Below, one piece after another: positions 1-7,874 of a DNA stretch of 9,875 nucleotides. Position 1 is the stretch's first letter. Every line of letters begins with the position of its first letter. The DNA comes from Patescibacteria group bacterium. GTDB taxonomy: Bacteria > Patescibacteriota > Gracilibacteria > UM-FILTER-43-11. The DNA is taken from the NCBI GenBank assembly GCA_018814945.1, contig JAHIYT010000099.1, forward strand, positions 1 to 9,875, in the 5' to 3' direction. A program made the translations under genes and the position numbers. Under the pieces are notes generated by a model. It was not told where the DNA came from. It searched no databases and saw only the letters and a program-made list of their open reading frames with translations.

Positions 1-1147
<1,147 letters not shown>

Positions 1148-1750
1148 TTAGATATCCAGCTCTTCCTCAATATCCAAATCATCCATAGCCTTTTTGGTGG
1201 ATATATCTCCAAATTTAGGTAATGCTGCTTCGATAGCTCCCCAATCAGCATTCTTATCATCCATAGGAATAATCAGTGTAACTTCATCTCCAACTGCAGC
1301 ACGAAAATATGTAACGGAAGCAAGTAACACATTATAAGCCTTATTATCTGTAAGTACCTGATATTGGCCATCGTTGTAAACTAACGGACCGATAACAGTT
1401 TTTCTCTCGACTGGACCAATTTGTTTGTATAAAAATTTACCTTCTTCGGTGACTGTTAGCTTTAAAACATCCCCAGGAATAAGTTTTGACTTACTGGCAT
1501 AATTGGCTGGTACAGGATAAACGGTTCCTTTTTTATCTATCATATTCTGTCCATCAAATACACCCTCAATAACTCTACCCTCTCCATCTGACTTGGTTAC
1601 ATTTGCAGCTTTTTCAGCATATGATCTAGAATCAGATCTTGATGACATTGGAATATCCCCAACTTCATTTATAAGTTGTTTTGCAAGCTTAAGAGCTGAC
1701 TCTGCAGTCTCAAGAGCTTCATGAGCTTTAATTAATTTTTCGTCGGCCAT
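1148..1750 (-). CDS. Conserved-looking protein of unknown function with duplicated beta-rich domain
   Basis: I do not recognise a characterised family. The 200 residues divide into three parts. Residues 1-31 look like an amphipathic, coiled-coil-prone helix (EALETAESALKLAKQLINE). Residues 57-163 are beta-rich. The tail, 188-200, is acidic (DDLDIEEELDI). Within the core, residues 60-100 and 119-161 share a pattern: VI-G, then DGQ, an Asp and a Lys, Y-x-V, an Ala-containing stretch, and GD-V/E-x-x-L. This suggests two tandem copies of a small barrel-like fold. Such folds often bind nucleic acid, but that is inference only. There is no signal peptide or membrane segment, so it is probably cytoplasmic. 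The ATG at 1750 lies 37 bp after the kinase stop in an A/T-only spacer without Shine-Dalgarno, suggesting co-transcription with the kinase and perhaps eno. Confidence 0.85.
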   Translation of the reverse strand: MADEKLIKAHEALETAESALKLAKQLINEVGDIPMSSRSDSRSYAEKAANVTKSDGEGRVIEGVFDGQNMIDKKGTVYPVPANYASKSKLIPGDVLKLTVTEEGKFLYKQIGPVERKTVIGPLVYNDGQYQVLTDNKAYNVLLASVTYFRAAVGDEVTLIIPMDDKNADWGAIEAALPKFGDISTKKAMDDLDIEEELDI

Positions 1751-1787
1751 TTTTATTTTTTATGTTAATTAAGTAATTATTTTATTT

Positions 1788-2876
1788 TTATTTTGTCAAT
1801 TTTGTATTCGTAGTACACATTTTCTGGGCCTTATATTTCTTATCCATTTCAGTTTTTGTAAGCAGTCCTGCCTGAGCGCCAAAATGATTTACTACTGAAT
1901 TCGCGTTGAGTGTACCATAGATAAGTGCGTCTTTCAAACTTTTACCAAGAATATTTGCAGAAGTAAATCCGCTTGCAAAAGCATCACCTGCCCCAAGCGT
2001 ATCAATGCGCTTATGAGAAATAATTGGGCAGAACCAAATATTCTTTCCATCACTAGCCTGAGAGCCATTTCTGCCATCGGTAATAACCACATTTTTTACA
2101 CCAGTTTCAAAAAATTTGAGCATTATTTCGCTAACATCGTCCGCATATGGCGGTAAAAATTTCTTAGTCACATGAATATGGAATTCTGGATCATCCTTTT
2201 TGATACCAGCAAGCTGATATGGAGTTCTTGCAAAAAGAGATGCCTCCTCTTTGTTTACGAAAAGTATTTCTGTTCTATCTAAAAGTTTCTTCCATTTACG
2301 AATTCCCTGAACCAATTGCTCATGACCAGGATTCCACGCAAGCTTAATATTCGGATTTTTTTTCAAAATCTTTAAAAGCATATCGGGGATTTTACTATGT
2401 TCTTCTGTTAAATGGTTTAGGAAAATCCAATCCGCAGTTTCCAATTCTTTTAGAGGTAGATCTTTGGCGTTAAAATATTTATTTGCGCCAGCATAACCGA
2501 GCACAGTTCTGTCACCCTCAAAAGTATTTATTATTGTCGAAAAAGCTGTCTGATCTCTATTAGTTTTCTTGGTAAATTTCGTGTTAACACCTTCTTTTTC
2601 TAAATTTTCAATAACTTTATCTCCATGATGCGCACCAATTTTACCTAAGAAATTTGCATCAAAACCCATTCTGGAAAAAGCAACTGAAGTATTTGTTGCA
2701 CCACCACCGAATGTTTCGATCACGCTATCAACAATAACCTTTCCGCCATACCTTAAACAAAGCCATTCATCTCTTTCTTGCGGTGTAGTAATACGCATAA
2801 TGGCCTGATCGTATGCCTTGATAAAGATGTCGAATGTTGCTCCGCCGATGGTGAATATTTTAGGTCTGTTTTTCAT
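1788..2876 (-). CDS. PfkB-family carbohydrate/nucleoside kinase
   Basis: This is a ribokinase-like ATP-dependent kinase that phosphorylates a sugar or nucleoside hydroxyl; the substrate cannot be read from sequence. From the ATG at 2876 it is 362 residues. Motifs seen: an N-terminal strand with the substrate-contacting Asp (TIGGATFDIF); PfkB signature 1 (ETFGGGATNTSVAFSRMG, about 54-71); the mid-domain FVNKEEA; and signature 2, DTLGAGDAFASGF at 292-304, with catalytic base Asp298 and the anion-hole GAGD. A segment before signature 1 (LCLRYGGKVIVDSV) is longer than in E. coli ribokinase. The reading frame extends 9 codons upstream to a TTG at 2903. I prefer the ATG because the extension lies just beyond a hairpin and the family N-terminus begins at KIFTIGG. 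Neither start has a Shine-Dalgarno. The MFS gene is upstream; a sugar import plus phosphorylation pair is possible but unproven. Confidence 0.92.
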   Translation of the reverse strand: MKNRPKIFTIGGATFDIFIKAYDQAIMRITTPQERDEWLCLRYGGKVIVDSVIETFGGGATNTSVAFSRMGFDANFLGKIGAHHGDKVIENLEKEGVNTKFTKKTNRDQTAFSTIINTFEGDRTVLGYAGANKYFNAKDLPLKELETADWIFLNHLTEEHSKIPDMLLKILKKNPNIKLAWNPGHEQLVQGIRKWKKLLDRTEILFVNKEEASLFARTPYQLAGIKKDDPEFHIHVTKKFLPPYADDVSEIMLKFFETGVKNVVITDGRNGSQASDGKNIWFCPIISHKRIDTLGAGDAFASGFTSANILGKSLKDALIYGTLNANSVVNHFGAQAGLLTKTEMDKKYKAQKMCTTNTKLTK

Positions 2877-2904
2877 GTGTTTTTGTACAAAATTACGATA
2901 CAAC

Positions 2905-2958
2905 AGGTTTGCAAATTTGACAACTTGTCCCGTTAAGCGGGGTCAGATTTGCAAATTT
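2905..2958. repeat. Nested hairpin between MFS and kinase genes
   Basis: Two arms, 2905-2921 and 2942-2958, are inverted copies of each other (14 of 17 positions pair), and each contains the self-palindromic core TTTGCAAA. Between them CCCG-TTAAG-CGGG (2929-2941) forms its own 4-bp GC stem. The element occupies most of the 90-bp gap. It could attenuate, terminate weakly or protect a 3' end, but there is no U-tract after it. The inner hairpin resembles the one at 7805-7819. Confidence 0.7.
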
Positions 2959-2966
2959 TCATAAGA

Positions 2967-4196
2967 TTAATTAGTTAAAAGTTTCACACCTTTCAAGGTC
3001 AGCGTAGCTATACCCAAGAAGAGTGCAATTAGCGCAATTATAATAAAAGTGAATTTGATGCCATACAAATCAGCTATATACCCGGTAAAAATCGGACCTA
3101 TAATATGACCAAGTTTAACAAAAAGATTATTTAAACTAGTCACTTCACCTAGTATCGATCTCGGAGTTAAGCTCGTTATCATTCCATTATACGCAGGCCT
3201 AATTATTGCAAGTGAAAGCGAAGTCATTGCCGCAAGTATAACAACCCAAAGCTGGTGAATAACAAATGAAAGTAAAATAAAGGCAATAGCACTAATAAAA
3301 AGTCCTACAGCAATCATACTCATTTTTTTTATTCTGTCCGCAGCCTCTGAAAAAAAGAAACTAAAAATGAATGGTAAATACATTACCGCCATTATTAATG
3401 CAATTTTTCCAAAAGCCAAATTGAGCGACAGGGCAAGAAGAGGGATAAATACAAAGGTGAACATCATTATCATCCCGTCAAAGAAGGCAAGAATTAAAAA
3501 GAAATACGTTTTCCTGTCTAAATTTTTACAATCATTGAAAATATCCACAAAATCCTGACGTTTATGGAAGTACCTTCTAAATCCACGAACAAGGGACTTG
3601 ATTCCCCTTTCTTTAATCTTTGGTAATATAAAAAAGCTAATCAGAATACTCGGGAGTACAAAGAGGAACATTGTGTTCAAACTGTAGTAAGGAACAAGAA
3701 ATGCGGCAATAACCATACCTAAAATCCACCCGGTATAGCTGAGTGCCGTATAAAAACCAAAGGATCTGGCATCCCCTCCTCTGCCACCATGCTTTCTGAT
3801 ATAAGATTCAGCGCCAACAACAACAAGAGGGTGCGCTACGCCATTAAAAATAAAAGCTGCTACCAAAAATGGAACGCTCCGAAAAAATCCAGCCAACATG
3901 TAGAGGATAATAGTAATCAGATATAAAAATTCTCCATCTTCCATTATGCGAGCGTCTTTCACTTTGTCTGTAAGCCTCATTAAAGGAACCACAGTAAGAA
4001 GTGAAATCACGCTCATCAAAGCAATAAAAGCACCAACTACGGTATAGCTTTCGCTAAAGCTTTCTATAAAAATTGAATAAAAAGGATCAGCAAATCCCCA
4101 TCCCAAAGTTCTTAGGAAAATAACGAGAACAACTAGTTTCACTCCTAGTGGGATTCGTTTTAAATCTTTAGTGATGTAACTGATGGGATTTAGCAT
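2967..4196 (-). CDS. Major facilitator superfamily (MFS) transporter
   Basis: A 409-residue integral membrane protein with about 12 hydrophobic segments arranged as two six-helix halves, the standard MFS size and layout. The first half begins after a short basic N-terminus (LKRIPLGVK), with helices near 20-45, 51-72, 90-107, 109-128, 145-168 and 173-191. A basic cytoplasmic loop follows at about 192-228 (GFRRYFHKRQDFVDIF), then six more helices to about 400. A motif-A-like loop lies between helices 2 and 3 (RLTDKVKDARIM, about 74-85), with a weaker counterpart in the second half (SEAADRIKK, 283-291). The region RPAYNGMITSLTPRSILGEV (333-352) is typical of the late part of many MFS proteins. 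The substrate is not identifiable; drug efflux or sugar uptake are both possible. It follows the surface-protein gene by 77 bp of repeat and precedes the PfkB kinase. No Shine-Dalgarno precedes its ATG. Confidence 0.93.
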   Translation of the reverse strand: MLNPISYITKDLKRIPLGVKLVVLVIFLRTLGWGFADPFYSIFIESFSESYTVVGAFIALMSVISLLTVVPLMRLTDKVKDARIMEDGEFLYLITIILYMLAGFFRSVPFLVAAFIFNGVAHPLVVVGAESYIRKHGGRGGDARSFGFYTALSYTGWILGMVIAAFLVPYYSLNTMFLFVLPSILISFFILPKIKERGIKSLVRGFRRYFHKRQDFVDIFNDCKNLDRKTYFFLILAFFDGMIMMFTFVFIPLLALSLNLAFGKIALIMAVMYLPFIFSFFFSEAADRIKKMSMIAVGLFISAIAFILLSFVIHQLWVVILAAMTSLSLAIIRPAYNGMITSLTPRSILGEVTSLNNLFVKLGHIIGPIFTGYIADLYGIKFTFIIIALIALFLGIATLTLKGVKLLTN

Positions 4197-4273
4197 CTTT
4201 TATTACAAAATTTAAAATTACAAACGCTTCGCTATTACAAAATTAATTTTGAATCTTGTAATTTTGTAATTTT
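4197..4273. repeat. Octamer-built palindromic intergenic array (copy B)
   Basis: This fills the gap between the surface-protein gene and the MFS gene. On the plus strand ATTACAAA occurs at 4202-4209, 4217-4224 and 4234-4241, then CTTGTAAT and TTTGTAAT at 4255-4270 run in the opposite sense, so the two ends are complementary. A CGCTTCGCT core lies between units. Module and core match the array at 1045-1147 (GCGTAGCGC there), so the two are members of one dispersed family. Its end touches the TAA stop of the surface-protein gene. A folded stem could act as a transcript 3' end, but no run of U follows on the minus strand. Confidence 0.78.
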
Positions 4274-6775
4274 TTAATTAAGAACCTTCTTTTTGTGATG
4301 ATATAAAAAATGTGCAACCACCAAAGATGCCATAACTATCCAAATAGCCTCAGGACCTGTTTCTTCTGTAGAAGGGACGCTGGTAAGTTGAGAATCGGTA
4401 AGGGGTGCAGCACCGCCCACACCAGAAGATACTGCGTGGAATGTGGCACCAGTCGCTGTCGGAACCATAGCATATTCTGTAGATAGCGGTGAAATTTCAC
4501 GACCGGCAAGATCCAAAGCTACCACAGTAAAGTAATACGGAATTCCTGTAATCAAGTCACTTATAGTAACGGTCGGACTATTGTTTTTTGTAATAACGTA
4601 ATCATCGTATTGGCCTGACTGAAGCCCAAAGTACACTTTGTAGAAATATGTAGTTGCTTGTGTATATGGTGACCAGTACAAAATTACTGAATCTTGATAA
4701 GCAACACCCTGTATTCCGCCAATCGCAGAGCCTGTTACATCTGTGTAAATTGAACCTGTAGTCCCTCCTGTTGTATCTTCGGTAATCATTCCTGTAGTGT
4801 CCTCAACTTCCTCCATCACCACTTCTTCAGACTCTGGAGTAATGGCAATTGTAATACTTTTCTCTTTGCTCTCAAGCCCCTTTGAATCAACAGCTGTGAC
4901 TGCAAAGAAATACTGACTGCCATTTTCTAACCCCTCAATTATTTGAGAAGTAGAAGCACCTTCGGTTTCCATAATTTGAGTTAAGCTTTTGTAATCTGTT
5001 CCGTAGTAAATTCTATATTTTTGAATCTCTGAATCATGGCCCGTTACTTCGTGCCACGTAAGAATAACAAGACCATCTCCGGCGGCCCCGCTTGAACCTT
5101 CCACAGTTGGAGGAGGGGTCTCAGATGGAGATGAAGTTTGAACAGATGATTGATTTAAAAACTCTGCCTTATTAGATAAGCTATCTATCAAGATCACATC
5201 GATTGGGAAAGTTCCATCGGTTACCGGAGCTGCCACAGTTGCACTGTAAGTTCCAGGTTGACTACCCGATTCCGAAAGAATTTCTTCGATACCCTGAAGT
5301 CTGATTTTCACCTCTTGTAAGTTGGATTCAGACTGGGCTGTAACACTAAGTGCTATACCAGGAGTAACAACTCCATCTGGAGATACTTCAAAGTAATTTA
5401 ATACTGGAGGTAGTGTATCTATTTGAATAGTTACAGATGCGGACACATCTCCATTGTCGGACATTGCATAGAATGTATGAGCTCCGCTTATCAAGTTTTG
5501 AGCCTGATAGCTAAAAAATCCATCGCTATCCGTTTCTGAATCGCCAATTTTGGTGTCGTTATCAAACACTTTTAAATTAATATTTGGGTCTCCTTGACCG
5601 CTAATAACAACTAAACTGTTTCCAAGCTCAGATCCGTCTATTGGAGATTTAATCCGAAGAGAACTTGATACATCCGGCGTTACAACAGCTTGTGCTGGAA
5701 CTACCTCTAATTCAAACTCACCGGAAATCTTCCAATTATCCTTATCAAAAACCTGAATTACCTGATTCCCAATCTGGGTAAAACGAAGTGCTAGGTTGAA
5801 TGTAAACTCACCTTGATCACTTTCCTTAAATGTATATTCACCGTTATTAGGCAATACCGCATGTTCATCATCCGGAGTGGAAATAAGTATTGTTCCGGTA
5901 TAGTTGGTAGCTGTATTTCCATCTTTATCACGTGCAACTATAGTAATTGTCTGATCTTGATTTACCTTCACGTTAGAAGGAAGACCTTCAATATCAAAAG
6001 AATCAACCGGACCAGGAATTACATTGCTGGATTGGCCGATATCCGCTGTAAACAAACTAGCGGAAAGCATATTGCCACCAAAGAAAGAGGTTTCTTTCCT
6101 TGTTGGTGTAAAGAAAACAACTTCTTCGCGATCTGCTAAAACCTTATTAGCAGTTGCATCAAGTGCAGTAAAAACAGAGATACCTGCATATTTTGATGTA
6201 ACCTTAAAATTAGATCTTCCATACCTATCACTTACACCACCGCTTATTGCTGTAACAACATCATCTTTTCTACTTGAAATAAGCTGTGCCTGATGATTTG
6301 AAATTGGGTTTCTGTACGCATCGTAAAGAGTAACCGTTACAAAAGTCTTCTCTTCGCCGTCTGCAGAAAGCATTTGAGTTGTACTTGTTATATCAGATTG
6401 AGTAGCTGAAATTTGATCTGCATACACATGAAATGAATTTTGTGGAGATGAGTTAGAAGACCCTGGAAAAACCACGGCAACTTTATAATCACCAGCTACT
6501 TTAGTTTGATGACCGTAAAGATCTGCCTGGGCAATTCCTTCAAGATCTGCTTTAGCAGGAATACGCACTACGGACATATCCGGCTTCTCTACAACAAACA
6601 CCATATCCTGAGCGGGATTAACAAGTGATGTTCTAAGTAACGACGCATAGCCAGCAACAGTATCTGCTCCATAAGCACGAACCGGCAGAAAGTCGGCAAC
6701 CGCTATAGGCATTATTACTGCTTGAGCAATCAGCATTAGAGATGCAACTAGGCTTTTTATTTTTGTTTTAATCAT
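4274..6775 (-). CDS. Large exported Ig-like/FN3 surface protein with C-terminal membrane anchor
   Basis: A probable cell-surface adhesin or structural protein of 833 residues; the ligand is unknown. Residues 1-27 form a signal peptide (KTKIK, hydrophobic core, likely cleavage after AVA at 27 or AYG at 36). Then come: a macroglobulin/Ig-like region (37-117); an invasin-type Ig domain (about 118-225, VTVTLYDAYRNPISN); a second Ig-like domain (about 256-360, TITIVARDKDGNTATNYTG); a third (371-453, SPIDGSELGN); a fourth (454-542, beginning TLPPVLNYFEV); and two fibronectin type III domains (554-648 with LTWHEV and FFAVTAVD; 684-773 with LYWSPY and YFTVVALD). A Thr/Gly/Glu-rich linker joins the FN3 pair (645-685). 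The end is EETGPEAIW, a hydrophobic helix (about 810-824), then HHKKK, a tripartite anchor. No catalytic domain is seen. A strong promoter lies 24 bp upstream of the ATG, and there is no Shine-Dalgarno. Confidence 0.9.
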   Translation of the reverse strand: MIKTKIKSLVASLMLIAQAVIMPIAVADFLPVRAYGADTVAGYASLLRTSLVNPAQDMVFVVEKPDMSVVRIPAKADLEGIAQADLYGHQTKVAGDYKVAVVFPGSSNSSPQNSFHVYADQISATQSDITSTTQMLSADGEEKTFVTVTLYDAYRNPISNHQAQLISSRKDDVVTAISGGVSDRYGRSNFKVTSKYAGISVFTALDATANKVLADREEVVFFTPTRKETSFFGGNMLSASLFTADIGQSSNVIPGPVDSFDIEGLPSNVKVNQDQTITIVARDKDGNTATNYTGTILISTPDDEHAVLPNNGEYTFKESDQGEFTFNLALRFTQIGNQVIQVFDKDNWKISGEFELEVVPAQAVVTPDVSSSLRIKSPIDGSELGNSLVVISGQGDPNINLKVFDNDTKIGDSETDSDGFFSYQAQNLISGAHTFYAMSDNGDVSASVTIQIDTLPPVLNYFEVSPDGVVTPGIALSVTAQSESNLQEVKIRLQGIEEILSESGSQPGTYSATVAAPVTDGTFPIDVILIDSLSNKAEFLNQSSVQTSSPSETPPPTVEGSSGAAGDGLVILTWHEVTGHDSEIQKYRIYYGTDYKSLTQIMETEGASTSQIIEGLENGSQYFFAVTAVDSKGLESKEKSITIAITPESEEVVMEEVEDTTGMITEDTTGGTTGSIYTDVTGSAIGGIQGVAYQDSVILYWSPYTQATTYFYKVYFGLQSGQYDDYVITKNNSPTVTISDLITGIPYYFTVVALDLAGREISPLSTEYAMVPTATGATFHAVSSGVGGAAPLTDSQLTSVPSTEETGPEAIWIVMASLVVAHFLYHHKKKVLN

Positions 6776-6798
6776 GATTTCGATATTTAAATCTTTAT

Positions 6799-6827
6799 AT
6801 TATAGCAAAAATAAGCCAAAAACTCAA
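6799..6827 (-). promoter_or_regulatory. Sigma70-type promoter of the surface-protein gene
   Basis: On the minus strand TTGAGT (6822-6827) and TATAAT (6799-6804) are separated by exactly 17 bp. The start point would fall near 6792, leaving a leader of only about 17 nt before the ATG at 6775, with no Shine-Dalgarno. It separates the surface-protein gene from prmC as an independent transcription unit. Confidence 0.75.
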
Positions 6828-6880
6828 TGGTTAAGGGTGCTATTTCACCATAAAAAAGAAACATATCAAGGTAAAATATA

Positions 6881-6961
6881 TCTCAGATTTTAGATCTCAG
6901 ATCTCAGATTCAATGTAAAATTCCAAAATAATCACAAATCAGAAATCTCAAATCTTCAATG
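6881..6961. repeat. Two 7-bp-period arrays downstream of and into the prmC 3' end
   Basis: On the plus strand the first block reads TCTCAGA, TTTTAGA, TCTCAGA, TCTCAGA, TTCAATG (6881-6915). The second reads ACAAATC, AGAAATC, TCAAATC, TTCAATG (6934-6961). Both hold a strict 7-bp register and both end in the same unit, TTCAATG. The prmC stop codon (6948-6950) and its last residues lie inside the second block, so the array forms part of the coding end. Low-complexity drift is the alternative, but the shared period and shared closing unit argue against it. Confidence 0.72.
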
Positions 6962-7793
6962 CCAAATGCAAGCATTTGGCATCCCCTGTCATATTTTTGG
7001 CATATTTAAGCTCGTAATCCGGCATATACTCACAAAGTATTGCTATTTGATGTTCGAATAACTCAAAGAAAATTGCCTTTGGCTTTATCTCCTCAAGTTG
7101 TTCAACTAATCTCTTATAAATATCCAACCCATCCTCACCACCATAAAGCGCAACATCCGGTTCGTATTTAGTGGATGGATCTATTTGAAATTGAGTAGGA
7201 ATGTATGGCAAATTTGCAGTAACTATCACATTTTTATCATCAAAAAGACGAAGTGGAACACTTTCAAGCAAATCAGATTTATACAGTTTAATTCGGCCTT
7301 TTAAATGATGCTTTTTTACATTCTCCTGCGCAATTTTTATTGCAGGTCGTGAGATTTCGGTAGCAATTGCATTGATTTTGGATACATTTTTGAGAATTGA
7401 GATTGGTATGCAGGCCGAGCCAGTTCCTACGTCCAACAATTGGACATTGGACATTGGACATTGGTCATTGTTGAGATACTCAACAACACAATCGACGAGA
7501 ATCTCTGTATCGGGACGAGGAACAAGAACATGCTCATTTATCTCAAAATCAAGACCGTAAAATTCTCTATGACCTGTTAAATAAGAGACAGGAATCCCCT
7601 TTCTTCTTTTTTCAATTAATCTTAAATATTTCCACAGTGTAAAAAAGCTCATTTCCGCATCATCGTGGGCAAGCAGAAAAGTCGCTGGCCTATCAAGTAC
7701 ATGCGATAAAATAAGCTCCGCATCCAATCGAGAGGAGTCAGAATTCAGAACTAGCTTTTCATATCCGGATTGTAGAGCTTCTTTTATTTTCAT
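6948..7793 (-). CDS. prmC: Release factor glutamine N5-methyltransferase PrmC (HemK)
   Basis: PrmC uses S-adenosylmethionine to methylate the glutamine of the GGQ motif in peptide-chain release factors, in the cytoplasm. The 281 residues match the usual length. Seen in order: an N-terminal helical release-factor-binding domain (1-70); the family signature YLTGHREFYGLDF (71-83) and VLVPRPDTE (89-97); SAM motif I LLDVGTGSACIP (119-130); acidic motif II ATEIS (144-148); and the catalytic tetrapeptide at 194-197. That tetrapeptide reads NLPY, whereas E. coli has NPPY. Residues 108-118 (NNDQCPMSNVQ) come from an in-frame heptamer array inserted in the linker before motif I. The last residues (LALKI) come from another array. 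A promoter and a leader hairpin precede it. The ATG at 7793 begins a standard PrmC N-terminus without Shine-Dalgarno. The fused methyltransferase signatures make other N-methyltransferases unlikely. Confidence 0.95.
   Translation of the reverse strand: MKIKEALQSGYEKLVLNSDSSRLDAELILSHVLDRPATFLLAHDDAEMSFFTLWKYLRLIEKRRKGIPVSYLTGHREFYGLDFEINEHVLVPRPDTEILVDCVVEYLNNDQCPMSNVQLLDVGTGSACIPISILKNVSKINAIATEISRPAIKIAQENVKKHHLKGRIKLYKSDLLESVPLRLFDDKNVIVTANLPYIPTQFQIDPSTKYEPDVALYGGEDGLDIYKRLVEQLEEIKPKAIFFELFEHQIAILCEYMPDYELKYAKNMTGDAKCLHLALKI
6959..6982. repeat. Perfect 11-bp inverted repeat at prmC 3' end
   Basis: ATGCCAAATGC and GCATTTGGCAT flank a 2-base AA centre (realistically a 4-nt loop or larger in RNA). 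It lies within the last codons of prmC, directly after the heptamer array, and encodes part of KCLHLA. No U-tract follows, so a terminator role is doubtful; 3'-end stabilisation or a protein-binding dyad is possible. Confidence 0.75.
7439..7469. repeat. In-gene heptanucleotide tandem repeat (ATTGGAC)n
   Basis: On the plus strand ATTGGAC occurs three times exactly (7439-7459), followed by ATTGGTC (7460-7466) and a decaying ATTG. The coding strand therefore carries TCCAATG units. Three heptamers equal seven codons, and the array stays in frame, encoding NDQCPMSNVQ in the prmC linker just before SAM motif I. It disrupts no motif. Confidence 0.92.
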
Positions 7794-7804
7794 GGTAGTA
7801 GCGA

Positions 7805-7819
7805 TCCCGCTTAGCAGGA
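7805..7819 (-). promoter_or_regulatory. Leader hairpin of prmC
   Basis: On the minus strand TCCTGCTAAGCGGGA pairs its ends (TCC/GGA and GC/GC with one internal A-C mismatch, 3-nt loop). It ends 11 nt before the prmC ATG and lies within the predicted leader. It resembles the inner hairpin at 2929-2941. It could influence initiation or message stability; no ligand-binding architecture is visible. Confidence 0.5.
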
Positions 7820-7832
7820 CTATCTACGCCCG

Positions 7833-7860
7833 ATTATAAATCCGAAATACAAAATGATAA
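7833..7860 (-). promoter_or_regulatory. Probable prmC promoter
   Basis: On the minus strand TATAAT (7833-7838) lies 16 bp after TTATCA (7855-7860, 4 of 6 matches to TTGACA). The start point would be near 7826, so the transcript would begin shortly before the leader hairpin. The -35 and spacer lie inside an AAATNNN array. Confidence 0.45.
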
Positions 7861-7872
7861 ATGAAAAATAAT
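7838..7872. repeat. 7-bp-period array upstream of prmC
   Basis: Five consecutive units of the form AAATNNN in strict register on the plus strand: AAATCCG, AAATACA, AAATGAT, AAATGAA, AAATAAT. The array fills the end of the gap next to the upstream gene stop and underlies the prmC -35 and spacer. The units share only the AAAT half, so the array is more degenerate than the one inside prmC. Confidence 0.68.
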
Positions 7873-7874
7873 TT

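Noticed and set aside
2877..2903. TTG start extending the kinase by nine residues
   Set aside because: The extension lies just beyond a hairpin element, has no Shine-Dalgarno, and adds nothing to the family N-terminus.
5813..6293. Two plus-strand open frames inside the surface-protein gene
   Set aside because: They overlap each other and the Ig-like domains on the opposite strand, and show no recognisable motif.
6948..6950. TGA as a recoded sense codon (glycine code of some CPR lineages)
   Set aside because: PrmC ends at the expected length here, and no in-frame TGA is needed inside any other gene, so the standard code suffices.
7439..7469. CRISPR-like array
   Set aside because: Units are 7 bp in direct tandem with no spacers; this is a simple heptamer repeat.
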